This document shows, one piece after another, positions 1 through 12,500 of a DNA stretch of 64,000 bases. The stretch lies in contig NZ_JABFCZ010000008.1 of the NCBI RefSeq assembly GCF_014692675.1, forward strand, positions 155,861 through 219,860. The letters are read 5' to 3'. A model generated the notes under the pieces. It was not told the DNA's origin and did not search any database. It saw nothing but the letters and a program-made list of their open reading frames with translations. The DNA comes from Roseibium aggregatum. Lineage in GTDB: Bacteria > Pseudomonadota > Alphaproteobacteria > Rhizobiales > Stappiaceae. The position numbers and the translations under genes were made by a program. Each line of letters opens with the position of its first letter. The stretch's first letter is position 1.

Positions 1-1284
1 CGCGGGGGCAAGAACGGCGGCGCGGGCCGGGAGCTGCCTGAGAAATTCGCGGCTAAGGAGATCGCCACTGATCGCAAGCCCGGCAATTCGGAAGCTCCGC
101 AGGCCCCCACGGAGAACGGCGCTTATTTGCGGCCGTCCGGGCCCGGACGGCGGAGGCCGGTCCATGGAAAGGGCCAGCCGGACGGGCGCGGTCGAGGGCC
201 GAGGCCGGGGCCTGCGAATCGAAGCCGCGGTCCGGTTGCCCGCCAGGAGAACCGCAAGCTCTACGCGGCGCTGGACCTTGGTACCAACAATTGCCGTCTG
301 TTGATCGCACGGCCCGAGGAGCGCGGATTCCGGGTCGTCGACGCCTATTCGCGCATCGTCCGGCTCGGCGAGGGCGTCGGCGCCCACAGGCGCCTTAGCG
401 ACGCGGCGATGGACCGGGCGATCGATGCCCTTGCCAATTGTCACCGCAAGCTTGCCGAACGGGGTGTGGAGCGGTCGCGGCTGATTGCGACCGAAGCCTG
501 CCGGGCCGCGGAAAACGGGGCCGAGTTCATCTCGCGGGTCCAGGCGGAAACCGGGCTTGCCCTTGAAATCGTCAATCGGGAGACCGAAGCCCGGCTTGCC
601 GTGGCCGGGTGCGTTTCGCTGGTCGATCAGGAGGCGGAAGGGGTCATCCTGTTCGACATCGGCGGCGGGTCTTCGGAAATCGTCTGGCTGGACCTGCGCA
701 ACCGCTGCGGTGCGCGCGGCTACGCCCTGACCCGGTTTATCCGCTCCTGGATTTCTCTGCCCGTCGGCGTCGTCAATCTCGCCGAACGTCACGGCGGCGT
801 GCATGTCACGCCGGATATCTTCGAGGCCATGGTGGCCGATGCGGCCGGGCACCTGGCCGCTTTCAGCCTCGGCGAGGAACTGACGGCGGCGATCGCGTCC
901 GGCCGGGTTCACATGCTCGGCACGTCCGGAACGGTAACGACGCTTGCCGGTGTCCATTTCGGGCTGAAGCGCTATGACCGCAGGAGGGTCGACGGGGCCT
1001 GGCTGGAGAACACCCAGGTCGGCGCCATGATTGATCGTCTGCGCGACATGCCCTACGAAGAGCGCGTCGAGAACCCTTGTATTGGCGCGGATCGTGCCGA
1101 TCTAGTGCTTGCCGGCTGCGCCATCCTGGAGGCGATCCGCCGCCGCTGGAGCTGTTCCCGGCTGCGTGTCGCCGACCGGGGCCTGCGCGAAGGCATTCTG
1201 ACAGAACTGATGGCCGCCGATGGTGTGTGGTCGAGAAGAAAAACGAACGGCCGGCAAACGGGCCGTCAAAGAGGCAAATCATGA
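1..1284 (+). CDS. Ppx/GppA-family phosphatase, 5' end cut by window
   Basis: This is an exopolyphosphatase / guanosine pentaphosphatase family protein of the ASKHA fold, expected to act on polyphosphate or pppGpp in the cytoplasm. The phosphate-1-like motif [11 protein letters not shown], the phosphate-2 motif [11 protein letters not shown] and the loop [12 protein letters not shown] appear in the expected order, and the C-terminal part ends with VADRGLREG. The reading frame is open all the way to base 1, so the true start lies left of the window. The visible first 80 or so residues are a Gly/Pro/Arg-rich, low-complexity extension before the catalytic core. A TTG at 127 and other internal codons could be starts, but nothing supports them over an upstream one. 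The stop overlaps the rlmE start (ATGA), so the two are probably co-transcribed. The choice between Ppx and GppA activity cannot be made from sequence. Confidence 0.9.
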   Translation, partial: RGGKNGGAGRELPEKFAAKEIATDRKPGNSEAPQAPTENGAYLRPSGPGRRRPVHGKGQPDGRGRGPRPGPANRSRGPVARQENRKLYAALDLGTNNCRLLIARPEERGFRVVDAYSRIVRLGEGVGAHRRLSDAAMDRAIDALANCHRKLAERGVERSRLIATEACRAAENGAEFISRVQAETGLALEIVNRETEARLAVAGCVSLVDQEAEGVILFDIGGGSSEIVWLDLRNRCGARGYALTRFIRSWISLPVGVVNLAERHGGVHVTPDIFEAMVADAAGHLAAFSLGEELTAAIASGRVHMLGTSGTVTTLAGVHFGLKRYDRRRVDGAWLENTQVGAMIDRLRDMPYEERVENPCIGADRADLVLAGCAILEAIRRRWSCSRLRVADRGLREGILTELMAADGVWSRRKTNGRQTGRQRGKS

Positions 1285-1991
1285 GCCGATCAAAACGGGG
1301 ATCCGGAGACCGGGGCCTGAGTGTGCGTGTGAAAACCGCCGCCGGCCGGCGCGAATCCTCCACCCGCTGGCTGCAGCGGCAGTTGAACGATCCGTATGTA
1401 CGCCGGGCCAAGGCCGACGGCTACCGCTCGCGCGCGGCCTACAAGCTGATCGAGATCGACGACCAGCACCGGATTCTCAAGCCCGGCTACCGGGTCGTCG
1501 ACCTGGGCGCGGCTCCCGGCGGCTGGTGCCAGGTCGCGGTCGAACGGGTGCAGTCGAGCGTGGACGCGCCGAAGGTGGTCGGTATCGATTATCTCGACAT
1601 GGACCATGTCCGCGGCGCAGTTTTCCTGAAAAAGGATTTTCTGGACGAAGATGCGCCGGACGCCCTCTTGGAAGCGCTCGGCGGCCACAAGCCGGATGTC
1701 GTTCTTTCCGATATGGCGGCGCCCACGACCGGTCACCGCCAGACGGATCACTTGCGCACGACCCATCTCTTCGAGATCGCCATCGATTTTGCGCGCCGCA
1801 ATCTGGTGCCGGGCGGCTCATTCCTCGCGAAGGTCTTCCGCGGCGGCACGGAAAACGCGCTCCTTGCCGACCTGAAGCGGGAGTTCAAGAGCGTTGCCCA
1901 TATCAAGCCGCCGGCGAGCCGCAAGGAGAGCCCTGAGCTCTATGTGATCGCCAAGGGCTTTCGCGGTATGAGCGAGGACGACGACCGCTAG
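1281..1991 (+). CDS. rlmE: 23S rRNA 2'-O-ribose methyltransferase RlmE
   Basis: RlmE (FtsJ/RrmJ) methylates the 2'-O of U2552 in the A-loop of 23S rRNA using SAM. The 236-residue protein has the SAM-binding motif [11 protein letters not shown] (about 72-82). The K-D-K-E catalytic tetrad of the family can be placed at K55 (in AAYKLIE), D144 (LSDMAAP), K184 (FLAKVFRGG) and E219 (SPELY). The ATG at 1281 was chosen because it gives a protein beginning just before the conserved core and overlaps the preceding stop by four bases. A longer in-frame extension upstream would lie inside the phosphatase gene. The N-terminal 25 residues are basic, as is common in this family. It probably forms a two-gene operon with the upstream Ppx/GppA gene. 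Confidence 0.95.
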   Translation: MSRSKRGSGDRGLSVRVKTAAGRRESSTRWLQRQLNDPYVRRAKADGYRSRAAYKLIEIDDQHRILKPGYRVVDLGAAPGGWCQVAVERVQSSVDAPKVVGIDYLDMDHVRGAVFLKKDFLDEDAPDALLEALGGHKPDVVLSDMAAPTTGHRQTDHLRTTHLFEIAIDFARRNLVPGGSFLAKVFRGGTENALLADLKREFKSVAHIKPPASRKESPELYVIAKGFRGMSEDDDR

Positions 1992-2066
1992 GGTTCAGGG
2001 TGCGGCAAACTTGCAGCCGGTTTCGCGGGGCAGGGGCTTTTCTTCCTGTCACCTGCATGTTATTGA

Positions 2067-3683
<1,617 letters not shown>

Positions 3684-3734
3684 TACCGTTTCGGTGCCAT
3701 CGATCTGATTGCGGATGGCTTTCTGGAGTTTTTC

Positions 3735-5027
3735 ATGAAGGATGGCGGACGCCTATCTGCGGCAATTGAGGTTCTCGAAGAAGTCGAGACCCGCCATCGC
3801 CCGGTTCAAAATGCCCTGAAGGACTGGGGAAACGCGCACCGGTTTGCCGGTTCCGGCGACCGGACGGTCATCGGCAACCTGGTTTTCGACGCCCTGCGCC
3901 ACAAGGCAAGCCTTGCCTGGCGGGTGGGCTCGGAAAGCCCGCGTCTGCTGGTGTTGGCAACCTATGCGCTGACGTGGCAAAACGGCCTGGAACGGCTGGA
4001 AACCGTCCTTTCCGAGGATCAGCATGCCCCGGAAGCCATGAGCGACGCGGAGCGGACAAGCCTTGCCGGCGAGCCCAAGCAGGAACCGGACGGGGCAGCC
4101 GCTGCCGATGTCCCTGACTGGCTCTGGCCGCAGTTCCAGCAGGTTTTCGGCGAGAACGCGATCGCGGAAGGGCAGGCACTCGCCAGCCGTGCGCCGATCG
4201 ACCTTCGGGTCAACACGCTGAAATCCGACCGTGAAAAGCTTCTGAAACGCCTTGCGCATTCGGGCGCCGTCGCCTGTCCGCTGTCGCCTGTCGGCATGCG
4301 GATTGCGCCGAAGCCGGGAGCGGCGCGCATGCCCCATGTGCAGGCTGAAGAAGGCTATCGCAAGGGCTGGTTCGAGCTGCAGGACGAGGCGAGCCAGCTG
4401 GTTTCGCTGCTGGCCGGTCCGGAGCCGGGAATGCAGGTGCTGGATTTTTGCGCCGGTGGTGGCGGCAAGACGTTGGCGTTGGCGGCGCAGATGGAAAACC
4501 GCGGCCAGATCTACGCCTATGACGCCGACCGGCTGCGTCTGGCGCCGATCCATGAACGGCTTCAGCGGGCAGGCGCCCGCAATGTCCAGGTCCGGGATCC
4601 GAAAAATGCCGGGCTGGAAGCTCTTGCCGGGGAAATGGATCTGGTCTTTGTCGATGCGCCCTGCACCGGAACGGGCGTCTGGCGCAGACGGCCGGATTCC
4701 AAATGGCGCCTGTCGGAAAAGGCATTGGCGGATCGCATCGAGGATCAGCGCAAGGTCCTTGCGAACGCGTCCCAATACGTCAAGCCGGGCGGGCGGATCG
4801 CCTATGTGACCTGCTCATTGTTGCCCGGAGAAAATGCCGATCAGGTCACCTGGTTTCTGGCGCAGAACACAGGCTTCACTCCCGTATCGGCCCTGGAAAC
4901 CTGGCGTACCCGTCTGCCGGGTGTCGCCGAGCCGGCCTATGCCAATGACAGGGGCGACATCATGCTGACCCCTGCAACGACGCAGACGGACGGGTTTTTC
5001 CTGGCGTTGCTGGAAAAGACCGGCTGA
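3735..5027 (+). CDS. RsmB/NOP-family rRNA (cytosine-5) methyltransferase
   Basis: This is a SAM-dependent RNA m5C methyltransferase of the NOL1/NOP2/Sun family. An N-terminal NusB-like region (about residues 1-150) precedes the Rossmann methylase domain, the arrangement of RsmB (Fmu), which modifies 16S rRNA C967. Motif I is VLDFCAGGGGKTL. The two family cysteines are present: Cys310 in motif IV (DAPCTGTG) and Cys360 in motif VI (VTCSLLPG), the latter being the catalytic nucleophile by homology. At 430 residues the length suits RsmB. The exact target base is inferred from the architecture only. It follows guaB by 51 bases and may be read through from it. It converges on the TPR gene with only six bases between them and no visible terminator. 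Confidence 0.88.
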   Translation: MKDGGRLSAAIEVLEEVETRHRPVQNALKDWGNAHRFAGSGDRTVIGNLVFDALRHKASLAWRVGSESPRLLVLATYALTWQNGLERLETVLSEDQHAPEAMSDAERTSLAGEPKQEPDGAAAADVPDWLWPQFQQVFGENAIAEGQALASRAPIDLRVNTLKSDREKLLKRLAHSGAVACPLSPVGMRIAPKPGAARMPHVQAEEGYRKGWFELQDEASQLVSLLAGPEPGMQVLDFCAGGGGKTLALAAQMENRGQIYAYDADRLRLAPIHERLQRAGARNVQVRDPKNAGLEALAGEMDLVFVDAPCTGTGVWRRRPDSKWRLSEKALADRIEDQRKVLANASQYVKPGGRIAYVTCSLLPGENADQVTWFLAQNTGFTPVSALETWRTRLPGVAEPAYANDRGDIMLTPATTQTDGFFLALLEKTG

Positions 5028-5033
5028 AGCAGC

Positions 5034-6098
5034 CTAGTCCGCCGAGTTCTCTGCATCCGGTTCGAGAGCGGCTGTTTCGGTAGTTGCCTGTCCGGATACG
5101 GCCTTTCCGCTGCGCTCTCGCGCTTCGATCTTCGCACACAGCGAGGAGATCCGGCTCTCGACGTCCGGTTCCAGTCGGCGCTTTTGTGCGATCGCGGTCA
5201 GGACGGCCTTGGCATCCTTGGGGTGCCCGAGGGCGGCAAGCGCGGACCCCAGTGCATTGCCGGCCTCCTTGCCGGTCGGGTGTTTAACATGGGCCTGCCA
5301 GGCATGCAGAAGGGCGGCCGTGTAATCTTCCAGCTTGCGGCTCGCGATGCTGAGGCGCGTGAGCACTTCAGCGTCCCCCGGTTTCAGGCTCAGCGCCTTG
5401 AGGAGCACATCCCTTGCGGTGGCAAAATCACCGGCCGCCAGATGCGCCCCGGCGACAATGCGGTATGTGTCGGCGTTGCCGGGTTGAAGGGCCAGGGCTT
5501 CTTCACCGAGCGTGATCGCCTCGGGGAAGCGCCGTGCCCGGATCAGGACTTCGGCAAGACCGGTGAGCGCCGGGACGTAAGCCGGATCGAGTTGAATGGC
5601 CTTCCGGAAGGCTGCTATGGCTGCGGATGGCTGCGGATCGCGGGCGCGGCTTTGGGCGTAGAGTGTCTGGGCAGGGGCGCTGTTTGGTAGGAGGTCGACG
5701 AGACGTTGCGCGGGAGCGAGGGCTTCCTGCGCCTTGTCCTGCTGCAAACGGACGGTCGCCAGGCCGTAAAGCGCATTGTGATTGTCTGGCGCGCCCTCCA
5801 GGACCTCCTGGAAATTGATTTCCGCGTTGTCCAGATCGCCGAGCAGGAGCTGGCAGTTTCCCAGGTTGGCCCGGGCGGCCGAGTGGGCCGGTTCGGCAAA
5901 GACGATTCGCCTGAGCTGGGAGACCGCTTCTTCCAGCATGCCGGCGCGCAACAGGGCCGTTGCGGTCCGGTAGGCGATCTCCACATCGTCGGGCGCTAGA
6001 TCGAGCGCCTCGAGATAGGCGGCGAGGGCGGCCTCGCCATCTCCGGCACGTTCCAGGGACAATGCATGTTCAAAGGCACGCCTGGCCGAAGATGTCAT
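5034..6098 (-). CDS. Tetratricopeptide-repeat protein
   Basis: The 354-residue protein is almost entirely helical TPR-type repeats. Repeated patterns such as LANLG/LYGLATV and the Pro-ending turns (LDLAPDD, LQPGNAD, LKPGDAE, LDPAYVP) mark about eight 34-residue units. Such proteins are scaffolds for protein-protein contacts, and no enzymatic motif is present. The ATG at 6098 was chosen because AAGGA lies seven bases upstream and the repeats begin almost immediately. An in-frame extension further upstream has no repeat character and runs through the intergenic region shared with guaA. There is no signal peptide from this start, so a cytoplasmic location is expected. The gene is divergent from guaA, and the 266 bases between them must carry both promoters. 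The specific partner is unknown. Confidence 0.85.
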   Translation of the reverse strand: MTSSARRAFEHALSLERAGDGEAALAAYLEALDLAPDDVEIAYRTATALLRAGMLEEAVSQLRRIVFAEPAHSAARANLGNCQLLLGDLDNAEINFQEVLEGAPDNHNALYGLATVRLQQDKAQEALAPAQRLVDLLPNSAPAQTLYAQSRARDPQPSAAIAAFRKAIQLDPAYVPALTGLAEVLIRARRFPEAITLGEEALALQPGNADTYRIVAGAHLAAGDFATARDVLLKALSLKPGDAEVLTRLSIASRKLEDYTAALLHAWQAHVKHPTGKEAGNALGSALAALGHPKDAKAVLTAIAQKRRLEPDVESRISSLCAKIEARERSGKAVSGQATTETAALEPDAENSAD

Positions 6099-6364
6099 GA
6101 AATTGTCCTTACATTTTGCGCAAACCGGTGGTTCGGCGCCACTGATGATATCAAGCCTAGGAGCGCAATCGGAAACCGTCAAAAGCGAATCGCACGTTAT
6201 CAAACGGCTTCTTGGTGCTTGGCGGTGATCCTGGCCAATGGATTGGGAGGGATTAGGGCGAAGGGTCGCATCTACGGCGTCTTCCCCGATATTTTCAGCG
6301 AAAATGCGGGAAGCCGTTGTTATTGGTGGTTCAATTTCCAATCGGAACGCATTAGAAGCTTGCC

Positions 6365-7921
6365 ATGACCCAGCATGACCGTCTCCTGATCATCGATTTC
6401 GGCTCACAAGTCACCCAGCTAATCGCCCGGCGCCTGCGCGAGCTGAAAGTCTACTGCGAAATTCACCCCTATCAGAACGTCACCGATGCCTTTCTGGCCG
6501 AGTTCTCGCCCAGGGCGGTGATTTTCTCCGGGGGGCCTTGCTCCGTCTTCGATGAAGGGGCGCCCATGCCGCCCAGATCCGTGTTCGATCTGGGTGTTCC
6601 GATCCTGGGGATCTGTTACGGCCAGCAAGCCATGATGCAGATGCTCGGCGGCAAGGTCGAGCGCGGGCACAAGACGGCGGAATTCGGCCGGGCCTATGTG
6701 GTTCCCAAGGACGGCAAGCTGGATCTCCTGAACGGCTGGTTCGAGGACGAGCGCGAACAGGTCTGGATGAGCCACGGCGATCACGTCAGCGAGATCGCTC
6801 CGGGTTTCGAAGTCTACGGCACTTCTCCGAACGCGCCCTTCGCGATTACGGCCGATCCGTCGCGCCACTTTTATGCCGTCCAGTTCCATCCGGAAGTACA
6901 CCACACGCCGAACGGCCGGAAGCTCTATGAGAACTTTATCAGGATCGCGGGCTTCACCGGCGACTGGACCATGGGCGCCTATCGCGAGGATGCCATTGCC
7001 AAGATCCGCGAGCAGGTCGGCGACAAGAGGGTCATCTGCGGTCTGTCCGGCGGCGTGGACAGCTCGGTGGCGGCGGTCCTGATCCACGAGGCGATCGGCG
7101 ACCAGCTGACCTGCGTCTTCGTCGACCACGGCCTTCTGCGCCTGAACGAAGCCGATGAAGTGGTCAGCATGTTCCGGGATCACTACAACATCCCGCTCAT
7201 TCATGCGGATGAGAGCAAGCTGTTCCTCGGCGAGCTTGAAGGCCAGTCCGATCCGGAAACCAAGCGCAAGATCATCGGCCGGCTGTTCATCGACGTCTTC
7301 CAGAAGCACGCCAACGAAATCGAAGGCGCGGAATTCCTGGCCCAGGGCACGCTCTATCCGGATGTGATCGAAAGCGTCAGCTTCTCCGGCGGCCCGTCGG
7401 TGACGATCAAGTCCCACCACAACGTGGGCGGCCTGCCGGAAAAGATGGGCCTGAAACTGGTCGAGCCCTTGCGCGAACTGTTCAAGGACGAGGTGAGGGC
7501 CCTTGGCCGCGAACTCGGCCTGCCGGAAAAATTCATCGGCCGGCATCCCTTCCCGGGGCCGGGGCTTGCCATCCGCTGCCCGGGCGAGATTACCCGAGAC
7601 AAGCTGGACATCCTGCGCCAGGCCGATGCGGTCTATATCGACCAGATCCGCAAGCACGGTCTCTATGACGAGATCTGGCAGGCCTTCGTTGCCATCCTGC
7701 CGGTGCGCACCGTCGGCGTCATGGGCGACGGACGGACCTATGACTATGCCTGCGCCTTGCGCGCGGTGACCAGCGTAGACGGCATGACGGCGGATTACTA
7801 TCCCTTCAGCCATGATTTCCTGGGCGAAACGGCCACACGGATCATCAACGAGGTGAAGGGTATCAACCGGGTCACCTATGACATCACGTCGAAACCACCG
7901 GGAACGATCGAGTGGGAATAA
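6365..7921 (+). CDS. guaA: GMP synthase (glutamine-hydrolysing)
   Basis: GuaA converts XMP to GMP with ATP and glutamine. The N-terminal class I glutamine amidotransferase domain carries the catalytic triad Cys84 (GICYGQQ), His175 and Glu177 (QFHPEV). The central ATP-pyrophosphatase domain has the PP-loop SGGVDSS at residues 228-234. The C-terminal dimerisation domain ends in the typical KPPGTIEWE. The 518-residue length is close to the E. coli enzyme (525). The start is an ATG immediately after a short AT-rich leader. No riboswitch-like structure was recognised upstream. The gene is monocistronic by spacing, followed by 148 bases without a gene. Confidence 0.97.
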   Translation: MTQHDRLLIIDFGSQVTQLIARRLRELKVYCEIHPYQNVTDAFLAEFSPRAVIFSGGPCSVFDEGAPMPPRSVFDLGVPILGICYGQQAMMQMLGGKVERGHKTAEFGRAYVVPKDGKLDLLNGWFEDEREQVWMSHGDHVSEIAPGFEVYGTSPNAPFAITADPSRHFYAVQFHPEVHHTPNGRKLYENFIRIAGFTGDWTMGAYREDAIAKIREQVGDKRVICGLSGGVDSSVAAVLIHEAIGDQLTCVFVDHGLLRLNEADEVVSMFRDHYNIPLIHADESKLFLGELEGQSDPETKRKIIGRLFIDVFQKHANEIEGAEFLAQGTLYPDVIESVSFSGGPSVTIKSHHNVGGLPEKMGLKLVEPLRELFKDEVRALGRELGLPEKFIGRHPFPGPGLAIRCPGEITRDKLDILRQADAVYIDQIRKHGLYDEIWQAFVAILPVRTVGVMGDGRTYDYACALRAVTSVDGMTADYYPFSHDFLGETATRIINEVKGINRVTYDITSKPPGTIEWE

Positions 7922-8069
7922 GACGTGACAGAAGCCTTCCGGGTTCCGGATGCCTTCAAATCGAACCGGTCACAAAGGTGGATGAATTTTGTCCATCTGC
8001 CATCGGCCTTGGTGCCGGCCGGGGATGGAAAGGTCCGCTTGTTTCGACACATAAGCAAAGGGTAGCGAA

Positions 8070-8789
8070 ATGAGTCGATTGCTGTTGCTTGGCGATATTT
8101 ATGTCCAACAACTGAATGGTGTCAGCGTTCGGTACCAGTTCAGTGAGATCCCCGAAGACAGGGAACTGGATATCGACGTCCTTTGTGTCGGCGGTGTTAC
8201 CCCGCAGGGCGCCGTCAATCCGAACGCAAGTTTCGACGGCATGGATATCTTCAAGGAAAAGCTGATGGACCTTGAAGAGGGAAAGTACGACTACGTGGGA
8301 TTGATGCTGGGCGAAGTCGACTGCGGTTTCGTGTTCTGGTACCACGCGGAAAAAAGCAACGTCTCGATTTTCGAGCAGCTCGACCGCTCATTGAAGAATT
8401 ACGAGAAATTCATAACGACCTACATCCTGCCCAAATACCATCCGGAACAGGTCTGTATTTTCGGCAGTGTTCTGCCGACCATTCCCGATGACACCGAGAA
8501 AAAGTATTTGAAGGGCGCACGCGCGGAAGTGAATGCGACCCAATACCAAAGGACGGCACTGACCCTGGTCTACAATGGGCGGTTGCAGAGCCTGGCCCGG
8601 AAACTGGGCGTCTATTACATCGATATCACGGTGGAAACGATGGATTTTGGCAGGGGCCTGTTAAGCGAGGCTTTTGCAAACCCCGATCCGGCGAACCATC
8701 TTCTCGATGAAGGCCGGGCTGCCCCCTTGCTGGCAGACCGTATCGTCAATGACTGGGTCAGCAGGGAAGATTTCAGGAACAACTTCTGA
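8070..8789 (+). CDS. SGNH/GDSL-hydrolase-like protein, divergent active site
   Basis: The 239-residue protein has an SGNH-like outline. It starts with a beta strand running into LLLGDIYV (block I position, but the catalytic Ser of GDS is replaced by Ile10). A central LMLGEVDCGFVFWY resembles the block III GxxD region, and NHLLDEGRAAPLL near residue 210 resembles the block V His-containing loop. A long Ile/Tyr-rich helix bundle lies between. The fold assignment is inferred and the enzyme may be inactive or use another nucleophile. There is no signal peptide. The gene stands alone between guaA and a GNAT gene, and its base composition looks less GC-rich than its neighbours, which might indicate acquisition. 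RBS-like AAGGG lies just before the ATG. Confidence 0.5.
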   Translation: MSRLLLLGDIYVQQLNGVSVRYQFSEIPEDRELDIDVLCVGGVTPQGAVNPNASFDGMDIFKEKLMDLEEGKYDYVGLMLGEVDCGFVFWYHAEKSNVSIFEQLDRSLKNYEKFITTYILPKYHPEQVCIFGSVLPTIPDDTEKKYLKGARAEVNATQYQRTALTLVYNGRLQSLARKLGVYYIDITVETMDFGRGLLSEAFANPDPANHLLDEGRAAPLLADRIVNDWVSREDFRNNF

Positions 8790-8848
8790 GCATTCGCCTG
8801 TATCCGAAGGCGCATTGATCAGCGGGTAATTGTTGGAAGGCCGAGAGC

Positions 8849-9571
8849 ATGGCTGACAGGGATCTTGCGGAAGACTTGACCGGCTGGCGTGAACCAGACG
8901 CGCCGACGGATCTTCGTCTTGCCGGTCGCCATGTCGCGCTCACGCCGATGACTTCGGCAGAACATGCCGAGCCGCTTTTCAATGCGTTCCGGACCGATAG
9001 GGAAGGCCGGATTTGGGACTATCTGCCTTACGGGCCCTTCGACACTCTGGACGGCTTCAAGGACTGGGTGAAAAACTTCGAAGGGAAGAAGGATCCTTAC
9101 TTCTTCGCCATCGAACGCCTCGACCGGAACCTGGTCTGCGGCGTCGCCAGTTTCCTGCGCATCAGCCCGAAGGACGGGTCCATCGAGGTCGGCCACATCA
9201 ATTTTTCCCCGCTGTTGCAAAAGACGGTGGCGGCCACCGAAGCCATGTACCTGATGATGAAATGGGCCTTCGAGGCCGGCTATCGCCGCTACGAATGGAA
9301 ATGCAATGCGCTCAACGCCGGCTCGCGGCGGGCGGCCCAAAGGCTCGGGCTGTCCTATGAGGGTATTTTCCGGCATGCGACCGTCGTGAAGGGACGCAAT
9401 CGGGATACAGCCTGGTTTGCCGCCATCGACAAGGAGTGGCCAGCCCTTTCCAGGGCGTTCGAAGCCTATCTGAGCCCGGATAATTTCGGCGCCGACGGAA
9501 AGCAGAAGGTCCCGCTTTCCAGTCTCACCGAGCCGCTGCTCCATATCAAGGATCCGGTGCTCGCCGGATAA
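8849..9571 (+). CDS. GNAT-family N-acetyltransferase (RimJ/RimL-like)
   Basis: This is an acetyl-CoA-dependent acyltransferase of the GNAT superfamily, closest in style to the RimJ/RimL-type enzymes that modify amino groups of proteins or small molecules. Visible features are an N-terminal LAGRHVALTPMT strand, a central beta strand with VGHINFSPLLQ followed by a long helix (AMYLMMKWAFEAGY), and the typical ALNAGSRRAAQRLGLSYEG segment, where a small-molecule-binding P-loop-like turn and helix close the CoA site. The C-terminus adds about 40 residues beyond the usual fold. At 240 residues it is slightly longer than average. The substrate cannot be predicted. It converges on the RND pump gene with only 10 bases between stops. 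Confidence 0.82.
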   Translation: MADRDLAEDLTGWREPDAPTDLRLAGRHVALTPMTSAEHAEPLFNAFRTDREGRIWDYLPYGPFDTLDGFKDWVKNFEGKKDPYFFAIERLDRNLVCGVASFLRISPKDGSIEVGHINFSPLLQKTVAATEAMYLMMKWAFEAGYRRYEWKCNALNAGSRRAAQRLGLSYEGIFRHATVVKGRNRDTAWFAAIDKEWPALSRAFEAYLSPDNFGADGKQKVPLSSLTEPLLHIKDPVLAG

Positions 9572-9581
9572 CCTGGTCCGG

Positions 9582-12500
9582 CTATTCGCCCGGTGCAGCT
9601 TCGATGGACTTGGCGGCATCGATCTCCCGGTGCAGCCGCTCTTCCTCTTCGACCTTGGGCGTAACAAAGCGCCCGAGCAGCAGGTAGGCGACAGGCGTCA
9701 GGAACAGGGTCGACAGGGTCGCCAGGCCAAGACCTCCGACAATGACCCATCCAAGCGCGATACGGGCTTCAGCCCCGGCGCCGACCGCCAGGATCAGCGG
9801 CACACCGCCGACGATGGTGCAGATCATCGTCATCATCACCGGTCTGAGGCGGACATTGGCGGCATTCTCGATTGCTTCGCGCACCCCCTGGCCCCGGTCC
9901 CGCAGCTGATTGGCGAATTCCACGATCAGGATACCGTTCTTGGCCATGATGCCCACCAGCAGGACAAGTCCGATCTGGCTGTAGACATTGAGGGTGGTGC
10001 CGGTCAGGAGCATGGCGAAGACCGCGCAGGCGAGGCCGAGAGGCACGGTCGCCATGATGATCAGCGCGCTGACGAAACTCTCGAACTGGGCGGCGAGCAC
10101 CAGCAGGATGATGACGATCGCAAAGCCGAAGGTGCGGGCCATGCTCGACGACTGCTCGCCAAGCGTGGCCGTTTCGGCCAATGGAATGATGCGCGATCCG
10201 GGCGGCAGAAGCGGTTCCGCGATTTCCTGGGCCACCTGATAGGCTTCCCCGAGCGCGAAATCGGGAGCCAGGCCGGAGGTAATCCCCACCGCGCGCATCT
10301 GCTGTTCCCGGGAGAGCGACGGCGGAACGGCCTTTTCGACAAGGCTAGCGATTGTCGAAACCGGAACGAAACGCCCGTCACCCGTCTTGATGAAGATGTT
10401 TTCCAGGTCCGTCGGATCGTTGATCGGGTTGGTCGTGGAAACGAATTTCACATCGAAGGCCCGGTCGTCGATGAACACCTGGCCGATCTTGCGTCCGTCC
10501 AGCATGGCCTGCATGGCGGTGCCCAGGCCGTTGATGTCGATGCCGAGATCCGATGCGCGTTCCCGGTCGATGGAGACCGAAAGCTGCGGCTGGGTTGCCT
10601 CGGTCGTCAGCCGTGCCTGCCGGAACCGCGGATCCTTTTCCATCTCGGCCACGACACGACTGGCCGTTTCGCCCAGCTCCGCATAATTGCTGCCGGCGAT
10701 GGCAAACTGCAATCCGGAGCCGGCGCCGCGAATGCCGAGACTGTTGGGCTGGAAGACAAAGGCCCTGACGCCCGGGACCTTTCGCACCAGGGCGTTGATA
10801 TCCGAAACGATCTGCTGCTGCGACCGGATGCGCTGGTCCCAAGGCGCAAGGCGCAGCACCATGAAGCCCTGATTGGAGGAGCCGCGCCAGCCGGCAACGG
10901 AAAACGTGCTGGAAACTTCGCCCGCGTCCCGGAACGGCTGCAGGAGCCCTTCGATGGTCTGGATCTGATTGGAAAGATAATCGAGGCTGACGCCCTGCGG
11001 TGCGGAAATCCTCAGGAATGCCAGCGACCGGTCTTCAGGCGGCGTCAACTCCGACTTGAGCATGGGGAACATCAGTCCGGCGGCGGCCGCAAAAAGGATC
11101 GACACCGCGACCACGACCAGGGGCGCGTTGAGGCAGGCGCGCAGGCAACGCCTGTAAAGGGCAGAAAGGACGCGGCCGAGGCCCCCGGTCAGCCCGCCGT
11201 GTCCGGAATGATCGGACCCGGACTTGAGGATCCTCGACGCCAGCATCGGGCACAGCGATAGGGCCACGATGGACGACAGGAAAACCGCGATGGCCAGAAC
11301 GAAGCCGAATTCTCGGAACAGTCCGCCGGTCTGCCCGGGAAGGAAGGACAGCGGTACGAAAACCGCAATGAGGGTTGCCGTCGTGGCAATCACCGCGAAA
11401 AACACCTCGTCGGTGCCGAGCACCGCGGCCGCCCGCGGGCCGATGCCTTCATTGCGCCGGCGGACGATGTTTTCCAGAACCACGATCGCATCGTCAACGA
11501 CAAGGCCGGTCGCCAGAACCAGCGCAAGAAGCGTCAGGATGTTGACCGAAAAGCCGGCGAGATAGATCGCCGCGAGTGTGCCGATCAGCGCCACGGGCAT
11601 CGAGACACCCGGTATGAGCGTGGCCCGCCAGTCCCACAGGAACAGGTAAATGATCAGGAGCACGACGCTGACGGAGATGATCAGCGCGATTTCCACCTCG
11701 TGGATCGAGCCGTTGATGAAGGTCGCATCATCGCTCGTCACTTCGATCGTCATGCCTTCGGGAAGGTTCTCCTGGATACGGGCCGCCGCGGCGCGAACGC
11801 CTTCGGAGATTTCCAGCGTGTTCGACTGGGCCGCGCGGACGATACCCATGCCGATCCCGGACTTGCCGTTGGCCCTGAGCTGCGATTGGCCGAGATCCGG
11901 CCCGAGCGTGACGGTTGCGAAGTCGCCGAGCCGGGCGCGGCGATTGATGATCATGCGCTCGAAAGCATCCGGTGTGTTGACCGACGCGGTGGCGCGGACG
12001 ATCAGGTCCTGGTCGCGGCTGGTCAGCGATCCGGCGGGTGTGTCGAAGGCCATGGACGACAGCGCCTTGGCAACATCGGCAATGGTGAGATTGAGGCTCG
12101 CCATCTTGGCCTGGTCGATGTCGATGCGGAAAATCTTCTCCCGGTCGCCATAAACCTGGACATCGGCGACACCGGGAACGGCGGCGAGCGCATCGGAAAT
12201 TTCGTCCTCGACCAGCACGGTCATGTCCTCGACCGACGTCCGGTCCGAGGTCAGCCCGAGACGCACGACAGGAGAAGCGTTGGCGTCGGCCTTGATGATC
12301 CGGGACGGATCGGCATCTTCCGGAATGTCATTGGCGACGCGGCCGAGGGCGTCGCGCATGTCCGATGCCGCCGTATCCAGGTTGACGTCATCGGAAAATT
12401 CGACCGTAACCCGGCTGTCTCCGTAGGAGGAGGTGGAAGAGATCGACTTGACACCCGAGACGCGCGACACGGCGCCCTCGATCACGCCGGTCAGTTCCCG

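Noticed and set aside
6099..6364. Possible purine riboswitch in the guaA leader
   Set aside because: No conserved three-way-junction elements of purine or PRPP/ppGpp riboswitches could be seen in this AT-rich spacer.
7922..8069. TTCAAATC and similar words after guaA considered as a tRNA T-arm
   Set aside because: Neither strand gives paired arms of the right length around the word, and no acceptor or anticodon stem can be formed.
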